This document shows, piece by piece, positions 8,709-17,943 of a DNA stretch of 52,549 nt. The notes below the pieces were generated by a model, which worked only from the letters and a program-made list of their open reading frames with translations, was not told the DNA's origin and made no database searches. The position numbers were made by a program, and so were the translations under genes. The stretch's first letter is position 1. The number at the start of each line of letters is the position of its first letter. Source of the DNA: Compostibacillus humi (GTDB lineage: Bacteria > Bacillota > Bacilli > Bacillales > Amphibacillaceae); contig NZ_BMEV01000018.1 in assembly GCF_014637175.1 (NCBI RefSeq), positions 1 through 52,549 on the forward strand, written 5' to 3'.

Positions 8709-9512
8709 TTATTCAACATTATCATCGTTTTGCTCGTTCATTTCCGCTTCTTCATTCAAATTGCTTTCCTTCCCTTGACTGCTTCCTTCATTCGTAGGCT
8801 CTTGCTCCCGCAGTTCTTCCCTAGTTTCATTCTCAGTTTCTGAAGGGGTTTGCTCAATTTGTTCTACTTTCTTGGCATTTTCGTCATCAGAGTCGTCTTT
8901 TTTAGCATTTGCAGTTGCCTTTTCTTCACTTTCATTTATGTCGCTCTTTTCATTTTCAACTGATATTTCTTCCGTTGTCATATTTGTATTATGGCATTTG
9001 TTGCCACTCTTATTTTCTTTCACATGAATTTTGGCGCTCCATTTATCCCCGTCTGTATCCTGGACGTGAAACGCATAAGTACCAATATTTTTTGCATGGA
9101 ATTGCAGCCGGATTTCTTCTTTGGATTTCAATGCATTAAAAGTACCTTCATATACTTCAACACCATGATTTTGAGGACTGCCATTATCCGCAGAATAATA
9201 AACGTAATAAGTGCCATCTTCCGCCATATCGTCAGGACCGACATTTTTTAGCGCTCTGCCAATTTCAACCGATTCACCGCATAAATAGACGTTTTCTGTT
9301 CCATTTTCGGTGAATTTTAATCTATAGTCTCCAAGCCAAATCCCAGACGACACTTCGGATGTTGCCCTTGCATCATAAAAGAAATCCGCACTCGTTCCCG
9401 AAGTAAAGTAGGTAGCAGAAAATACAAATAAATACCATATTAACGCAATTTTTGATACAAACCGAAACCATCGATATTGAGATCGATATTTTCGCAGACG
9501 GGTTTGCCTCAC
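8709..9512 (-). CDS. tapA: TapA-like amyloid fibre assembly/anchor protein
   Basis: The likely start is GTG at 9512, since GGTGGAGATG sits at the right distance. An in-frame GTG at 9524 is less likely. The protein has 267 aa: a basic N-terminus, a membrane/signal segment (residues about 20-42), a folded domain with two Cys (VYLCGES, NKCHN), and an 80-residue acidic, Glu/Asn-rich disordered tail. This architecture matches B. subtilis TapA, which nucleates TasA fibres, although sequence identity is low. Its place next to sipW and tasA supports the call. Confidence 0.85.
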   Translation of the reverse strand: MRQTRLRKYRSQYRWFRFVSKIALIWYLFVFSATYFTSGTSADFFYDARATSEVSSGIWLGDYRLKFTENGTENVYLCGESVEIGRALKNVGPDDMAEDGTYYVYYSADNGSPQNHGVEVYEGTFNALKSKEEIRLQFHAKNIGTYAFHVQDTDGDKWSAKIHVKENKSGNKCHNTNMTTEEISVENEKSDINESEEKATANAKKDDSDDENAKKVEQIEQTPSETENETREELREQEPTNEGSSQGKESNLNEEAEMNEQNDDNVE

Positions 9513-9620
9513 AATCATCTCCACCCTTTAAATTTCTCGCTTATTTACAGTCCTAAAGTTTTTCGTCAGAATCTCCTTAGGACTATAAATAATAGTCCAG
9601 GAGAGTGTTCCCTTTCTTTA

Positions 9621-10199
9621 TCATTTGTTGGTTTGCATTGCCCGGAAAGTCCAATCCAGTTCCAGCTTATTTCCTTGAAAATCATTCTGGTCTTTTGCTG
9701 TTTTCTTAAATTGAAATTTAACTTTTACATCCATCGTGTCTCCATTAGGAAATGGAATGTCCTCTTCTTTTATTAACAAGCCATTTTTCAATTTTCTCAG
9801 CTCATTTAATGTCATCGCTGAATCTTTACCCTTAATAATCTCCTTGCCGTCAACGATTAGCTCTTTTAATAAAATTTGGCTGCCAAATCCATTATCTTTT
9901 TCGTTTCCGTTTTTATCCAAAATCGTATGTTTCGAGAACAAAACGATTTCTCCAATATTTAACGAACCGTTATTCCGAAGTGTAAAACGGGATTCAAACT
10001 CTTCCCCCGGTTGAATATCTTCAATTTTAAATAGGATATTTTCATCAATATCGACGAAGCCTAACTCTAACGTACCGGATTGTATTTCTGCCTTTGATTC
10101 CAGTTCATCGCTAAAATATGCAACTGTGCCCCCGCTAATTAATGCCATCCCTATTAACCCTGTCGTCATCGCCATCGCAATATGTTTTTTCACACTCAA
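9621..10199 (-). CDS. TasA/camelysin family matrix protein 2
   Basis: 192 aa from a TTG start with GGAGGGG upstream. The signal peptide resembles that of its neighbour (GLIGMALISGGTVAYFSDE) with a SipW-type cleavage region, followed by a TasA/CalY (M73) fold: SGTLELGF, then DIQPGEEFESRFTLRNNGSL, and the C-terminal LELDWTFRAMQ, which matches LELLWTFEGFQ in the upstream copy. It is 84 bp downstream of copy 1, with a hairpin between them. Paralogous fibre subunits of this sort occur as TasA plus CalY-type partners. Confidence 0.9.
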   Translation of the reverse strand: MSVKKHIAMAMTTGLIGMALISGGTVAYFSDELESKAEIQSGTLELGFVDIDENILFKIEDIQPGEEFESRFTLRNNGSLNIGEIVLFSKHTILDKNGNEKDNGFGSQILLKELIVDGKEIIKGKDSAMTLNELRKLKNGLLIKEEDIPFPNGDTMDVKVKFQFKKTAKDQNDFQGNKLELDWTFRAMQTNK

Positions 10200-10240
10200 G
10201 GGAACCCCTCCAAAAATATAAAAAATATAAATATGTAGGA

Positions 10241-10264
10241 GAAGGCGAGGGTAAACTCGCCTTC
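10241..10264 (-). other. Hairpin between the two tasA-like genes
   Basis: GAAGGCGA pairs with TCGCCTTC around an 8-nt loop, 19 nt after the first tasA-like stop. No T-run follows directly, so it may be a partial terminator or an mRNA-stabilising hairpin giving more transcript of the first gene. Confidence 0.55.
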
Positions 10265-10282
10265 AATCAGATAAAGTTAAAT

Positions 10283-10915
10283 TTATCTTCTTTCACCATC
10301 AACTTGGAAACCTTCAAACGTCCAAAGTAATTCAAGATCGAGATTTTGTAGATCATTTTGTGGTGCACCAGTTTCTTCAAACATAAACTTAACTCTAAAA
10401 TTAGCTGTTTCACCTGCTTTTAATCCTTCAACAGGAGCATAGTATCCAGGGAAAGGCCATAGAGACCATTTCCATTCCAATCTTTCAGCTAATTGTTCTG
10501 GAGTCATGTCTCTCAACTCTAATAATGTCATTTCATCGATAATATTATTAGCTTTGTCCCCGCTTGTATTATCTAAAAACATGACTTTAATGGAATTTGC
10601 ATATTTGTTTGCTAAAGCATTATCTACTGGAGCTCCATCCCGGGTAACAGAATAACTAGTGTCCAGACTGATATTTTTCATATCAATATTGCCGTCATTC
10701 TTTAACTTAAATGTTCTGGTTGCGTAATCGCCCGGTTTGAATTTCTTTAAATCTATTAGTTCAGTAGGCTTCGCAGTTAACTCCATATAACCGGATGCAA
10801 ATGAACTAGTTTGCTCTGCAGTTGCACTAAAATACGCGAACGTTCCTCCAGCAATTAAGGAAATACCTAGGGCAGCGGATGCTATCCCCATACCAATTTT
10901 CTTTTTCAAACTCAT
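10283..10915 (-). CDS. tasA: TasA/camelysin family major fibre protein 1
   Basis: 210 aa. The signal peptide (MSLKKKIGMGIASAALG..., cleaved near FAYFSATA) is followed by the TasA-type beta-sandwich with SGYMELTAKP, KFKPGDYATRTFKLKNDGNID and C-terminal LDLELLWTFEGFQ. It is the first gene of the minus-strand matrix operon; the ATG has TAGGAGG upstream. A SinR-type heptamer lies about 190 bp upstream. It is shorter than B. subtilis TasA (261 aa as I recall) and could equally be named CalY. Confidence 0.9.
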   Translation of the reverse strand: MSLKKKIGMGIASAALGISLIAGGTFAYFSATAEQTSSFASGYMELTAKPTELIDLKKFKPGDYATRTFKLKNDGNIDMKNISLDTSYSVTRDGAPVDNALANKYANSIKVMFLDNTSGDKANNIIDEMTLLELRDMTPEQLAERLEWKWSLWPFPGYYAPVEGLKAGETANFRVKFMFEETGAPQNDLQNLDLELLWTFEGFQVDGERR

Positions 10916-11339
10916 AAGTTTCCAGCCTCCTAAATATTTTTTAATATGATGAATAAATTGCTAGAAGCGATATTGCCATAAGTGAAAATTCTGTGTTATA
11001 AAAATTTGTATGTTTGCAGAGTTGACTAGCGCTATCCTCCTTTCTTTATGTACGATGATCACTGTGTTGTTCATTTTTGAGGGGGATTTCGTTTGTTATA
11101 AAGAACAACCACAATTGCAGTATAGGACATTTTTTCCTAATAGGAAAACTTGAAAAAATGACGAAAATACGTTATAACGCACATTTATCTCGATAAATCT
11201 CGATTTTTCTTTCGATTTCTTAGTTTTTTGTATTTTTTAAAATAATTATTTCTTTTTACAGAACATCAATTACTTATTTCAATTTTAAAAAAAATGGATA
11301 TACTTATGAAGTAAGATGCGATTTAAAGGAGTAAATCGG
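10916..11339. other. Divergent control region between tasA and the sortase gene
   Basis: 424 bp without a gene. It holds a SinR-type box (11100-11106) and AT-rich DNA. On the minus strand an AAAGGAGG stands far from any start codon. I cannot place the promoters with confidence. Confidence 0.6.
11100..11106 (-). promoter_or_regulatory. Candidate SinR operator (GTTCTTT)
   Basis: GTTCTTT on the minus strand fits the SinR consensus GTTCTYT described in B. subtilis. It is followed by the near-inverted TATAACAAAC. It lies between the divergent tasA-like gene and sortase gene, so SinR could control both sides. A 7-mer match alone is weak; the context makes it plausible. Confidence 0.5.
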
Positions 11340-11939
11340 ATGAAAAAACTTTCGCTTTTATTTATACTTTCAGGTATCCTTATATTGGCTTATGGCGGGT
11401 TTCAATGGCTGGAGACGGAAAGGGCACAAAAGGAAAGCCTTGCAGAAGCAAAAGAACTTACATTATCCCCAACAGAAAAATCAGATTCCTTGTCATCAGC
11501 GGACTTTACACCGGAAATCGGCGAAACGATCGGCATCCTGCATATTCCAAAATTGGAATCAGACCTTCCCATCGTTGAAGGTACCGATGAAGACGAACTG
11601 GAAAAAGGGGTTGGGCATTACCGGGGAACAGCCTTTCCCGGTCAAGGTGAACAAATAGTCCTATCTGGCCATCGGGATACGGTGTTCCGAAGAATGGGTG
11701 AGCTGGAATTGGGAGATAAATTCACCGTAAAGTTGCCTTACGGGGAATTTTCTTATGAAATTGTCGATACGAAAATCGTCAGTGCTGACGATCGGACTGT
11801 CATCAAGCCTCAAGGCAAAGAAGTGCTGACCGTGACTACATGCTACCCATTTCGTTTTATCGGGAATGCTCCAGATCGATATATTATTACTGCCCTGCCA
11901 ATTAACAAAGATGATATTTCTATGAACAACAAATATTAA
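11340..11939 (+). CDS. Class D sortase
   Basis: 199 aa from ATG at 11340 with AAAGGAG 8 nt upstream; an in-frame upstream ATG at 11316 is less likely. An N-terminal membrane segment is followed by the sortase barrel with catalytic His in VLSGHRDTVF, Cys in LTVTTCYPF and Arg in APDRYIITA. It is of the compact class D type. Its probable substrate is the LPDTA protein at 7425-8099 in the divergent matrix operon. Sortase, LCP and PBP genes follow on the plus strand, each with its own terminator. Confidence 0.92.
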   Translation: MKKLSLLFILSGILILAYGGFQWLETERAQKESLAEAKELTLSPTEKSDSLSSADFTPEIGETIGILHIPKLESDLPIVEGTDEDELEKGVGHYRGTAFPGQGEQIVLSGHRDTVFRRMGELELGDKFTVKLPYGEFSYEIVDTKIVSADDRTVIKPQGKEVLTVTTCYPFRFIGNAPDRYIITALPINKDDISMNNKY

Positions 11940-11941
11940 TT

Positions 11942-11971
11942 GCCTGGGGTGCTCCTGATGCATTCCCAGGC
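11942..11971 (+). terminator. Terminator of the sortase gene
   Basis: GCCTGGG pairs with CCCAGGC, followed by TTTTCTCTTT, three bases after the stop codon. Confidence 0.85.
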
Positions 11972-12198
11972 TTTTCTCTTTCTGATTCAATTTCCAATTA
12001 CCGGGAATAAACCTAAATAATGCTACCTTGTTCCAAGATTATGAACCAGGAAGTTGCAAAGAATAAAACATGCAAATTAACGTGATTCCTGGCAATCCAA
12101 GTAGACAATTTTCGTACTTTTCGCTATGATTTAGACAGATAAAGACAAGAATTTGCATAAAGCTTTTGACCTAGAATGGATAATAAAGGGGAATACCG

Positions 12199-13125
12199 AT
12201 GGTTTCAAGAATGGAAAAAAAACGAAACAAGAAAAGGAAATGGGTTCGCTGGCTGCTTGGCATCGTCTTCGCTCTCTTCTTAATCGCTGGAGGAGTCGCC
12301 GCATATGTTTGGACGCAGCTTGGAAGCACGATTGAAACGATGCACAACCCATTTGAACCGGCAAAGCAAAAGGAAGTCGATGAACGTTTTAAGAAAAAAG
12401 ACTCGATTAACATGCTTTTGCTCGGTGTGGATGAAAGGGAAGGCGACCGGGGCCGTTCGGATACGATGATTTTGTTATCGTTAAATCCGAATACCGATTC
12501 AATGTTAATGATGAGCATCCCAAGGGATACGTATGTGAACATTCCCGGACGGGGAATGGACAAAATTAACCATGCCTATGCCTTTGGCGGGGTCGATTTA
12601 TCTGTACAGACGGTGGAAGAAACGTTCGACATCCCTATCCACGTTTATGGCCGGGTAAATATGGAAGGATTCCAAAAAGGAATTGATGCGATTGGCGGTG
12701 TAACGGTACAAAATGAATTTGAGTTCTCCCAAGGGGGGCATAATTTTCCAGTCGGCGAAATACATCTCGACGGCAAAGAAGCACTAGAATATATTCGCAT
12801 GCGGAAAAATGATCCCCAAGGCGACTTTGGCCGAAATGAACGGCAGCGGGCGGTCATTGCCGCAGCAATTGATGAAGCAGCCAGTTTCACAAGCATTACG
12901 AAATTCGCCGATATTTTAGAAATACTTGGTACAACCGCACAAACAAACTTAGATATGAAAAAAATACAGACACTATTTACCGATTATTTAAGTACCCGAA
13001 AAAACATTAAACAAATAAAAATCGAAGGATCAGGCCAGAAAATAAACGGCATCTACTACTATGTTGTACCAGATGAAGAATTTAGCCGGGTCACTTCTGA
13101 AATTAAAGCCCATATGGATGAATAA
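12199..13125 (+). CDS. LytR-CpsA-Psr (LCP) family cell-wall glycopolymer ligase
   Basis: 308 aa. A basic cytoplasmic N-terminus and one membrane segment (residues about 17-38) precede the LCP domain with the family's Arg/Asp set: LLLGVDEREGDRGRSDTMIL, SIPRDTYVNIPG, DKINHAYAFGG and the late DFGRNERQR. LCP enzymes transfer teichoic acid or other glycopolymers from a lipid carrier to peptidoglycan. It belongs to the TagT/U/V group, but the exact paralogue is not identified. Transcription ends at 13125-13157. Confidence 0.93.
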   Translation: MVSRMEKKRNKKRKWVRWLLGIVFALFLIAGGVAAYVWTQLGSTIETMHNPFEPAKQKEVDERFKKKDSINMLLLGVDEREGDRGRSDTMILLSLNPNTDSMLMMSIPRDTYVNIPGRGMDKINHAYAFGGVDLSVQTVEETFDIPIHVYGRVNMEGFQKGIDAIGGVTVQNEFEFSQGGHNFPVGEIHLDGKEALEYIRMRKNDPQGDFGRNERQRAVIAAAIDEAASFTSITKFADILEILGTTAQTNLDMKKIQTLFTDYLSTRKNIKQIKIEGSGQKINGIYYYVVPDEEFSRVTSEIKAHMDE

Positions 13126-13157
13126 GTCACCTGTTCCAGCAACAGCGTGACTTTTTT
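13125..13157 (+). terminator. Terminator of the LCP gene
   Basis: AGTCAC pairs with GTGACT with a second GTT/AAC pair inside, followed by six T. It overlaps the stop codon end. Confidence 0.85.
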
Positions 13158-13296
13158 GTCTAAATGATTTCCTATTACCATTTCCAGTGTAAACAATGTT
13201 ATAGTATAGATGGAATCAGATTAGAAAAATCAGTCCGGTATGCCAATTTCCAGGCTATCCGGTTCGAAATAACGAAACAAGAACGGAGGCTGATGC

Positions 13297-15294
13297 ATGA
13301 AAAAATTCATCCTTTTTCTCGTACTTATTTTTCTTTTAGCTGGATGCTCTGAAGATCGTATAACCCCGACAGAACGTTTTGATGAATTTGCCAAGTTGTG
13401 GGAAGAGGGTAAATTTGCCGACCTATATTCTTTCTTTTCCAGCGATGCGAAATCCGAATATCCGAAAGAAGAATCCATCGAACGGCTGGAAAAAATTTAT
13501 CACGACTTAGATATTCATGATGTTGAAATTACATATGAAAAATTATCGGAAGAAGATGTGGATGCTGCCTTTGAAAAAGGAAAGGCGACGGTTCCTTTTC
13601 AGGTGAAAATGGAAACGATGGCAGGACCGATAACTTTTGTCTATCATGCTCCTATGCAGCTTGAAGGTGAAGAAGAGGAAACGCAAAATTGGTACGTTCA
13701 ATGGGACCCGGGATTTATTTTCCCTGACCTGAAAGACGGCGGAAAAATTAATATCACCACCGTCCAGCCGGAACGGGGAGAAATTTTAGACCGGAACCAA
13801 ATGCCACTCGCCTTAAACGATATTATTTACGAAGTCGGAGTTGTCCCGGAAAAAATGAGCGATTCCTCGAAAGGAAAGCTTTCCGAATTGCTCGGCATGA
13901 GCGAGGAAAAAATTGATTCCGCTTTGAATGCCAGCTGGGTGCAGCCGGACTACTTTGTGCCGTTAAAAAAAGTGATTTCGAATGAACTGGTCAATCAGCT
14001 GCTGCAAGTTGACGGTGTCATGGTCAATGAAACGGAAGGCCGGATTTATCCTGAAGGGGAAGCTGCTGCTCATCTCGTCGGCTACTTGCGCCAAGTAACT
14101 GCAGAAGATTTGGAAAAAGATGAGGAAGGAAAATACAGTCCGAACGATATGATCGGTGCCCGGGGACTGGAACAGCTATTTGACGATGTATTGCGCGGAG
14201 AACAGGGCGTAAAAATCACTATTGCAAAAGACGATGGCGAAGAAGTCATTCTCGCCGAAAAACCAGTCAAGCACGGGGAAGATGTGATGGTGACGATTGA
14301 TGTCAACATTCAGGAAAAGATCTTTAATGCATACGAAGGAGATGCGGGCACAGCGGCTGCCATCGACCCGAAAACCGGGGAAACATTGGCATTAGTCAGC
14401 AGCCCGGCCTTTGACCCGAATGAAATTATGTATGGGACCGACGCAAATATGTGGAAAAGATTGGAAGAAGACGAACAGCTGCCTTTAATTAACCGGTTTG
14501 CATCGACCTTTATTCCAGGATCGATTATCAAGCCGATTACTGCAGCTATCGGATTAAAAAACGGAACATTAGATCCGGATGAAGGAAGATCGATTGAAGG
14601 ATTAACGTGGAGCAAAGGTGACGAATGGGGCGACTATAAAGTAACGAGAGTTTCCACCTCCAGCGGCCCGGTCGATTTAACCGACGCCCTCGCCCGGTCC
14701 GATAATATTTACTTTGCGATGGAAGCGCTGGAAATCGGACCGAAAGCATTTACCGACGGATTAACCGAATTTGGCTTTGGTGAAGAAATGCCATTTGAAT
14801 ACCCGATTGCCGCCTCGTCCATCGCCAATGAAGGAAGCATCAAAGATGAAATTTTGCTGTCCGATTCGAGTTTCGGCCAAGGGGAATTGCAAGTGAGCGC
14901 ATTGCATGCTGCAATGATGTATACTGCCTTTTTAAATGATGGAAACATGCTGAAACCGACGATTTTAACTTCGGAAGAGACAGGTCAAGTATGGAAAGAA
15001 AACATAATGACAAAAGAGCATGCGAAGTTGATTCAAGAAGGATTGCGGGCCGTTGTCACTGACGGCACCGCCAGAGGGGCAAAAAATGCCGACTTTCCGA
15101 TATCCGCTAAAACCGGAACAGCAGAACTGAAGCAAAAGGAAGATGAGGCAGGAGCAGAAAACAGCTGGATGGTTGCCTACCCGACGGAAGACCAGGATAT
15201 TATGCTGGCAATGATGATTGAAAATACACACGAAAAAGAAGCCGGATATATCGTAACGAAAACGACGGAAATATTAGAGGAAGTGAAAAAGTAA
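13297..15294 (+). CDS. pbpC: Penicillin-binding protein, PBP3/PBP2a-like transpeptidase
   Basis: 665 aa. A lipoprotein signal has its lipobox Cys in LLAGCSE (residue 17). Next are an NTF2-like MecA N-terminal domain (residues about 25-150), a PBP dimerisation domain (about 160-330, starting VQPERGEILDRN) and the transpeptidase. Catalytic motifs: SIIK with the active Ser in FIPGSIIKP (about residue 409), SDN in ARSDNIYF and KTG in SAKTGTAEL. The architecture equals B. subtilis PbpC (PBP3) and staphylococcal PBP2a. GGAGG lies 8 nt before the ATG, and a strong terminator follows. Confidence 0.92.
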   Translation: MKKFILFLVLIFLLAGCSEDRITPTERFDEFAKLWEEGKFADLYSFFSSDAKSEYPKEESIERLEKIYHDLDIHDVEITYEKLSEEDVDAAFEKGKATVPFQVKMETMAGPITFVYHAPMQLEGEEEETQNWYVQWDPGFIFPDLKDGGKINITTVQPERGEILDRNQMPLALNDIIYEVGVVPEKMSDSSKGKLSELLGMSEEKIDSALNASWVQPDYFVPLKKVISNELVNQLLQVDGVMVNETEGRIYPEGEAAAHLVGYLRQVTAEDLEKDEEGKYSPNDMIGARGLEQLFDDVLRGEQGVKITIAKDDGEEVILAEKPVKHGEDVMVTIDVNIQEKIFNAYEGDAGTAAAIDPKTGETLALVSSPAFDPNEIMYGTDANMWKRLEEDEQLPLINRFASTFIPGSIIKPITAAIGLKNGTLDPDEGRSIEGLTWSKGDEWGDYKVTRVSTSSGPVDLTDALARSDNIYFAMEALEIGPKAFTDGLTEFGFGEEMPFEYPIAASSIANEGSIKDEILLSDSSFGQGELQVSALHAAMMYTAFLNDGNMLKPTILTSEETGQVWKENIMTKEHAKLIQEGLRAVVTDGTARGAKNADFPISAKTGTAELKQKEDEAGAENSWMVAYPTEDQDIMLAMMIENTHEKEAGYIVTKTTEILEEVKK

Positions 15295-15295
15295 T

Positions 15296-15328
15296 GCGGA
15301 GAGACGATGACCGTTTCTCCGCTTTTTT
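15296..15328 (+). terminator. Terminator of the PBP gene
   Basis: GCGGAGA pairs with TCTCCGC, followed by TTTTTT; it starts two bases after the stop codon. Confidence 0.88.
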
Positions 15329-15337
15329 GTCTATGTA

Positions 15338-15466
15338 GATGCATACAATTCTTCCATATTTGAGAAATATATTGAATTCATCGCAAGGTTGGAATCAGGA
15401 GAAATCATTCGATGGAAGCAAACTTCTGTCGGGGGATTTCCAAAAAAAGAAGCAAGCCAAAATTGA
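15338..15466 (+). pseudogene. Possible gene remnant
   Basis: An open frame without a usable start, right after the PBP terminator, reads as plausible protein (SSIFEKYIEFIARLESGEII, then RWKQ...) up to a TGA at 15464. The composition looks coding, but no family is recognised and there is no ribosome site. It may be the tail of a deleted gene, or chance. Confidence 0.25.
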
Positions 15467-15480
15467 CCGCTTATATCCAT

Positions 15481-15924
15481 TTATAATAATTTAACAAGTT
15501 CATAAAACGACTTTTCGTCTCTTTCGTCTAACGCTTTATCGATCAACCTTAATATGTTCATTCTTTCTAATTCATCAATAAGAACCGCATGTTGAATACT
15601 GCTGTTCCCATTCAGTTCATTTTCATCCTGGATATAATACGTGCCAGCAATCGAATGCAGCTGCTGTAAGAAATCGGGGAGGGTTATTAATTTGGCCATT
15701 GTAAGGTAAACGACATCTTTGCCATGCTGAAAAGCGAATTTTGCATCGATATTTTCCACCTTTTGCGTACGGCGGTTGATGCGGATTTCATTCGCTTCTA
15801 TAGGGATAAACTGATACACTTTCTCTTGAATAATAATTGAAAAATACTGATACGCCAATACAATTCGGACGTGTTCATTATCTGTTTTAATATAGTATGG
15901 CTTTAACATTTTTACCGTTACCAT
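15481..15924 (-). CDS. IDEAL-domain protein
   Basis: 147 aa from ATG at 15924 (GGGAGG 8 nt upstream); an in-frame GTG at 15933 is less likely. The N-terminal 100 residues form a domain rich in hydrophobic strands (YYIKTDNEHVRIVLAYQYFS). The C-terminus carries the IDEAL signature, ILRLIDKALDERDEKSFYEL. IDEAL domains are a short Bacillus-specific helical motif of unclear function, found also in competence-regulator-like proteins. It is a single gene with no obvious operon. Confidence 0.82.
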   Translation of the reverse strand: MVTVKMLKPYYIKTDNEHVRIVLAYQYFSIIIQEKVYQFIPIEANEIRINRRTQKVENIDAKFAFQHGKDVVYLTMAKLITLPDFLQQLHSIAGTYYIQDENELNGNSSIQHAVLIDELERMNILRLIDKALDERDEKSFYELVKLL

Positions 15925-16081
15925 CCATTCCACCTCCCAAAAAGATTTGATAGTGACCCTATATTAATTTTTAGTTAGTTTATTTTACATTATATTTTTA
16001 GAAATTTCAAGCTATTTCACAAATTTTTTTTTAAATGTATTTGTGGAACGGGTTCCCAATTTTTCCCCATCAATAGGGAAA

Positions 16082-16108
16082 AGGCAGAAATCGAATGAGA
16101 ATCTGCCT
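16082..16108. terminator. Bidirectional terminator
   Basis: AGGCAGA pairs with TCTGCCT. It is flanked by T-rich DNA on the plus side and by TTTTCCC on the minus side. It ends transcription of the gene at 16118-17152. Confidence 0.8.
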
Positions 16109-16117
16109 TTTTCTTGT

Positions 16118-17152
16118 TCAGGAAATGACTTTTGTCAGGATAAAGGAAGCGATATTTCCTTTTGTTTCTTCGTCAAAGGGGTACGTTTCCTCGATTTGGT
16201 CAAAAATTTCCCCCGCTTCTTTCAAATAGACTATTCCCTTTTTCATAAAGGATTTGTAATGGCGGGTGATTTTCCCGATTTCATCGGCATATTTTTCATC
16301 GGTTCCTGGTGTTACGGTTTCTTCGTATAGGTCAATTATTTCCTCGCCTTCCCGTCCAGGGAAAAATTCATGGGGTTCCGTACTGTCAAACATGGAAAAA
16401 CCAAGTTCAGGCACGTGGACCATATCGAGACTGTTCGGGTCAAAACTGCAGCGGTACAGGAAGACATCGTACCCTTTTGCCGAACAAGCATTGCCAACTT
16501 TTTTCATAAAGGTGGATTTCCCTGTTCCGGCACGCCCTTTTATATAGTACACTTTCGGAATACTTTCGATAATATGGGGAACGACGTTGACGACTCCGTC
16601 CCTCGTGTTCGTGCCAAAAAACCGGTAAGTAATCCGGGATTTCTTATTTTTATCCGGCTGTGCTGCTACCAGTTCGGCAATGAACCGTTCCGCCAGCCGG
16701 TCTGCCTTGGCAAAATCCATTTCCCGGACGTAAATCGCTTCCAGGTCATCGTGAATCGCTAACCCTTGCGCAAAGCTGTCGTAAGCTTCTTTCCGCTTCC
16801 CTTCATAGGCAGCGTATAACTCCTGATTTTTCGGCGGCTGTTTCGGAAAAAATCGCTCCAAATCTAATTCGACGACATCTTCGAGTTCCTTCGTCATGTA
16901 ATTATCCAAAATAGCGATCGATTTCTGCGGCAAAATGACACCGTCTATATATGCTTCCCCCAACGAACTTTTCAATATTTCCATCGGTTCCTTCTGTTCA
17001 TACGTCTCGATAATTTCTTGCAAAATCGCTGTTTTTAAGCGATGGGAAGGGTGCTTCAGACTGATGATTTGCTTCAAATAATCTACATTCGACTTAATCA
17101 GATTTACAAAACCGGCTGATGTATTGCCCGCGGCGTAATAATACTTTTTCAA
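16118..17152 (-). CDS. P-loop nucleotide-binding protein (PRK06851-type)
   Basis: 344 aa from a TTG start with AAAGGATG upstream. There appear to be two related halves: the N-terminal part ends in long helices, and the second half has a clear Walker A, YIKGRAGTGKSTFMKK (about residue 212), followed by SFDPNSLDMVHVPELGFSMFD. This resembles the Bacillus proteins annotated as ATPase/nucleotide kinase of the PRK06851 group. The first half has no intact Walker A (AAGNTSAGFVNL at residues 7-18 may be a degenerate one). The substrate is unknown. Confidence 0.75.
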   Translation of the reverse strand: MKKYYYAAGNTSAGFVNLIKSNVDYLKQIISLKHPSHRLKTAILQEIIETYEQKEPMEILKSSLGEAYIDGVILPQKSIAILDNYMTKELEDVVELDLERFFPKQPPKNQELYAAYEGKRKEAYDSFAQGLAIHDDLEAIYVREMDFAKADRLAERFIAELVAAQPDKNKKSRITYRFFGTNTRDGVVNVVPHIIESIPKVYYIKGRAGTGKSTFMKKVGNACSAKGYDVFLYRCSFDPNSLDMVHVPELGFSMFDSTEPHEFFPGREGEEIIDLYEETVTPGTDEKYADEIGKITRHYKSFMKKGIVYLKEAGEIFDQIEETYPFDEETKGNIASFILTKVIS

Positions 17153-17292
17153 GGAGACACATCCTTTATCAAATTTTCTTTCCGTGGGGGATCCGCCCCC
17201 CTCCTGTCAGGTCCATCATACAATAATTTATGACATAGACAAAAATGGAGTGCATCCTTTCTTCTCTTCGGTTTAATGAAACGGCAAAAGAT

Positions 17293-17323
17293 ACCGCAGG
17301 AGCTGTTCTGTTTCTCCTGCGGT
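17293..17323 (-). terminator. Hairpin after the DUF779 gene
   Basis: ACCGCAGGAG pairs with CTCCTGCGGT over 10 bp; the minus-strand tail is ATCTTTT. It begins 7 nt after the stop codon. Confidence 0.75.
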
Positions 17324-17329
17324 TACAGT

Positions 17330-17695
17330 TCACGTTTCCAGCATTTTCAATTTTTTCCGTTCTTCTTCCGTAAACACTCTCGATCTTGTCAGGAACCGTT
17401 TCCCTTCGGGACCTTCTAAAGAAAACATCCCTCCCCTGCCGTCTACTACGTCAATAATTAGCTGGGTATGTTTCCAATATTCGTATTGATCTTTTGACAT
17501 GTAAAAAGGGGTGTCCCCGATTTCCCCAAGCAATACGTCTGAATCTCCCGTCCGAAATTCACCCCGGGGATAGCACATCGGCGAGCTTCCATCACAGCAG
17601 CCGCCGGACTGGTGAAACATTAGCGGGCCATGAATTGCTTTTAACTTTTCAATGAGCGCCAATGCTGCATCCGTGGCAGTAACACGGGCAACCAT
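17330..17695 (-). CDS. DUF779 protein associated with aldehyde dehydrogenase
   Basis: 121 aa. The family core is clear: FHQSGGCCDGSSPMCYP (adjacent Cys pair plus a third Cys, probable metal site), then ISKDQYEYWKHTQ-type and DVVDGRGGMFSLEGPEGKRFL. DUF779 genes are regularly found beside acetaldehyde-type dehydrogenases; here that enzyme is at 18978-20498 on the same strand, with only the AEC transporter (opposite strand) between. The ATG has GGAGGAGAG upstream. The function is unproven; a metal-binding helper of the dehydrogenase is an inference. Confidence 0.88.
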   Translation of the reverse strand: MVARVTATDAALALIEKLKAIHGPLMFHQSGGCCDGSSPMCYPRGEFRTGDSDVLLGEIGDTPFYMSKDQYEYWKHTQLIIDVVDGRGGMFSLEGPEGKRFLTRSRVFTEEERKKLKMLET

Positions 17696-17943
17696 CCGCC
17701 TCTCCTCCTTTCATCGGAAAACTTCTTTGTCAGAAATTACCTTCCTATTCATACTTATGCAAAGGAAAGTGGGATTTTGACCAATTTGGACAGGGCGGTT
17801 TCAGTTTGTACGATTAAAGGCTGAAATCATTGATAACGCGGGCCGCACAAAGCGTCTAGTCATTTTTCATCTCCATATAGGCAAATGTGTACCTTCTTTT
17901 CGTTATCTTCATATGCTAAAGGAGACGGAAGGGAGAGAATTCT

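Noticed and set aside
10241-10264. Full terminator between the tasA-like genes
   Set aside because: The stem is good but no U-tract follows directly, so read-through into the second gene is expected.
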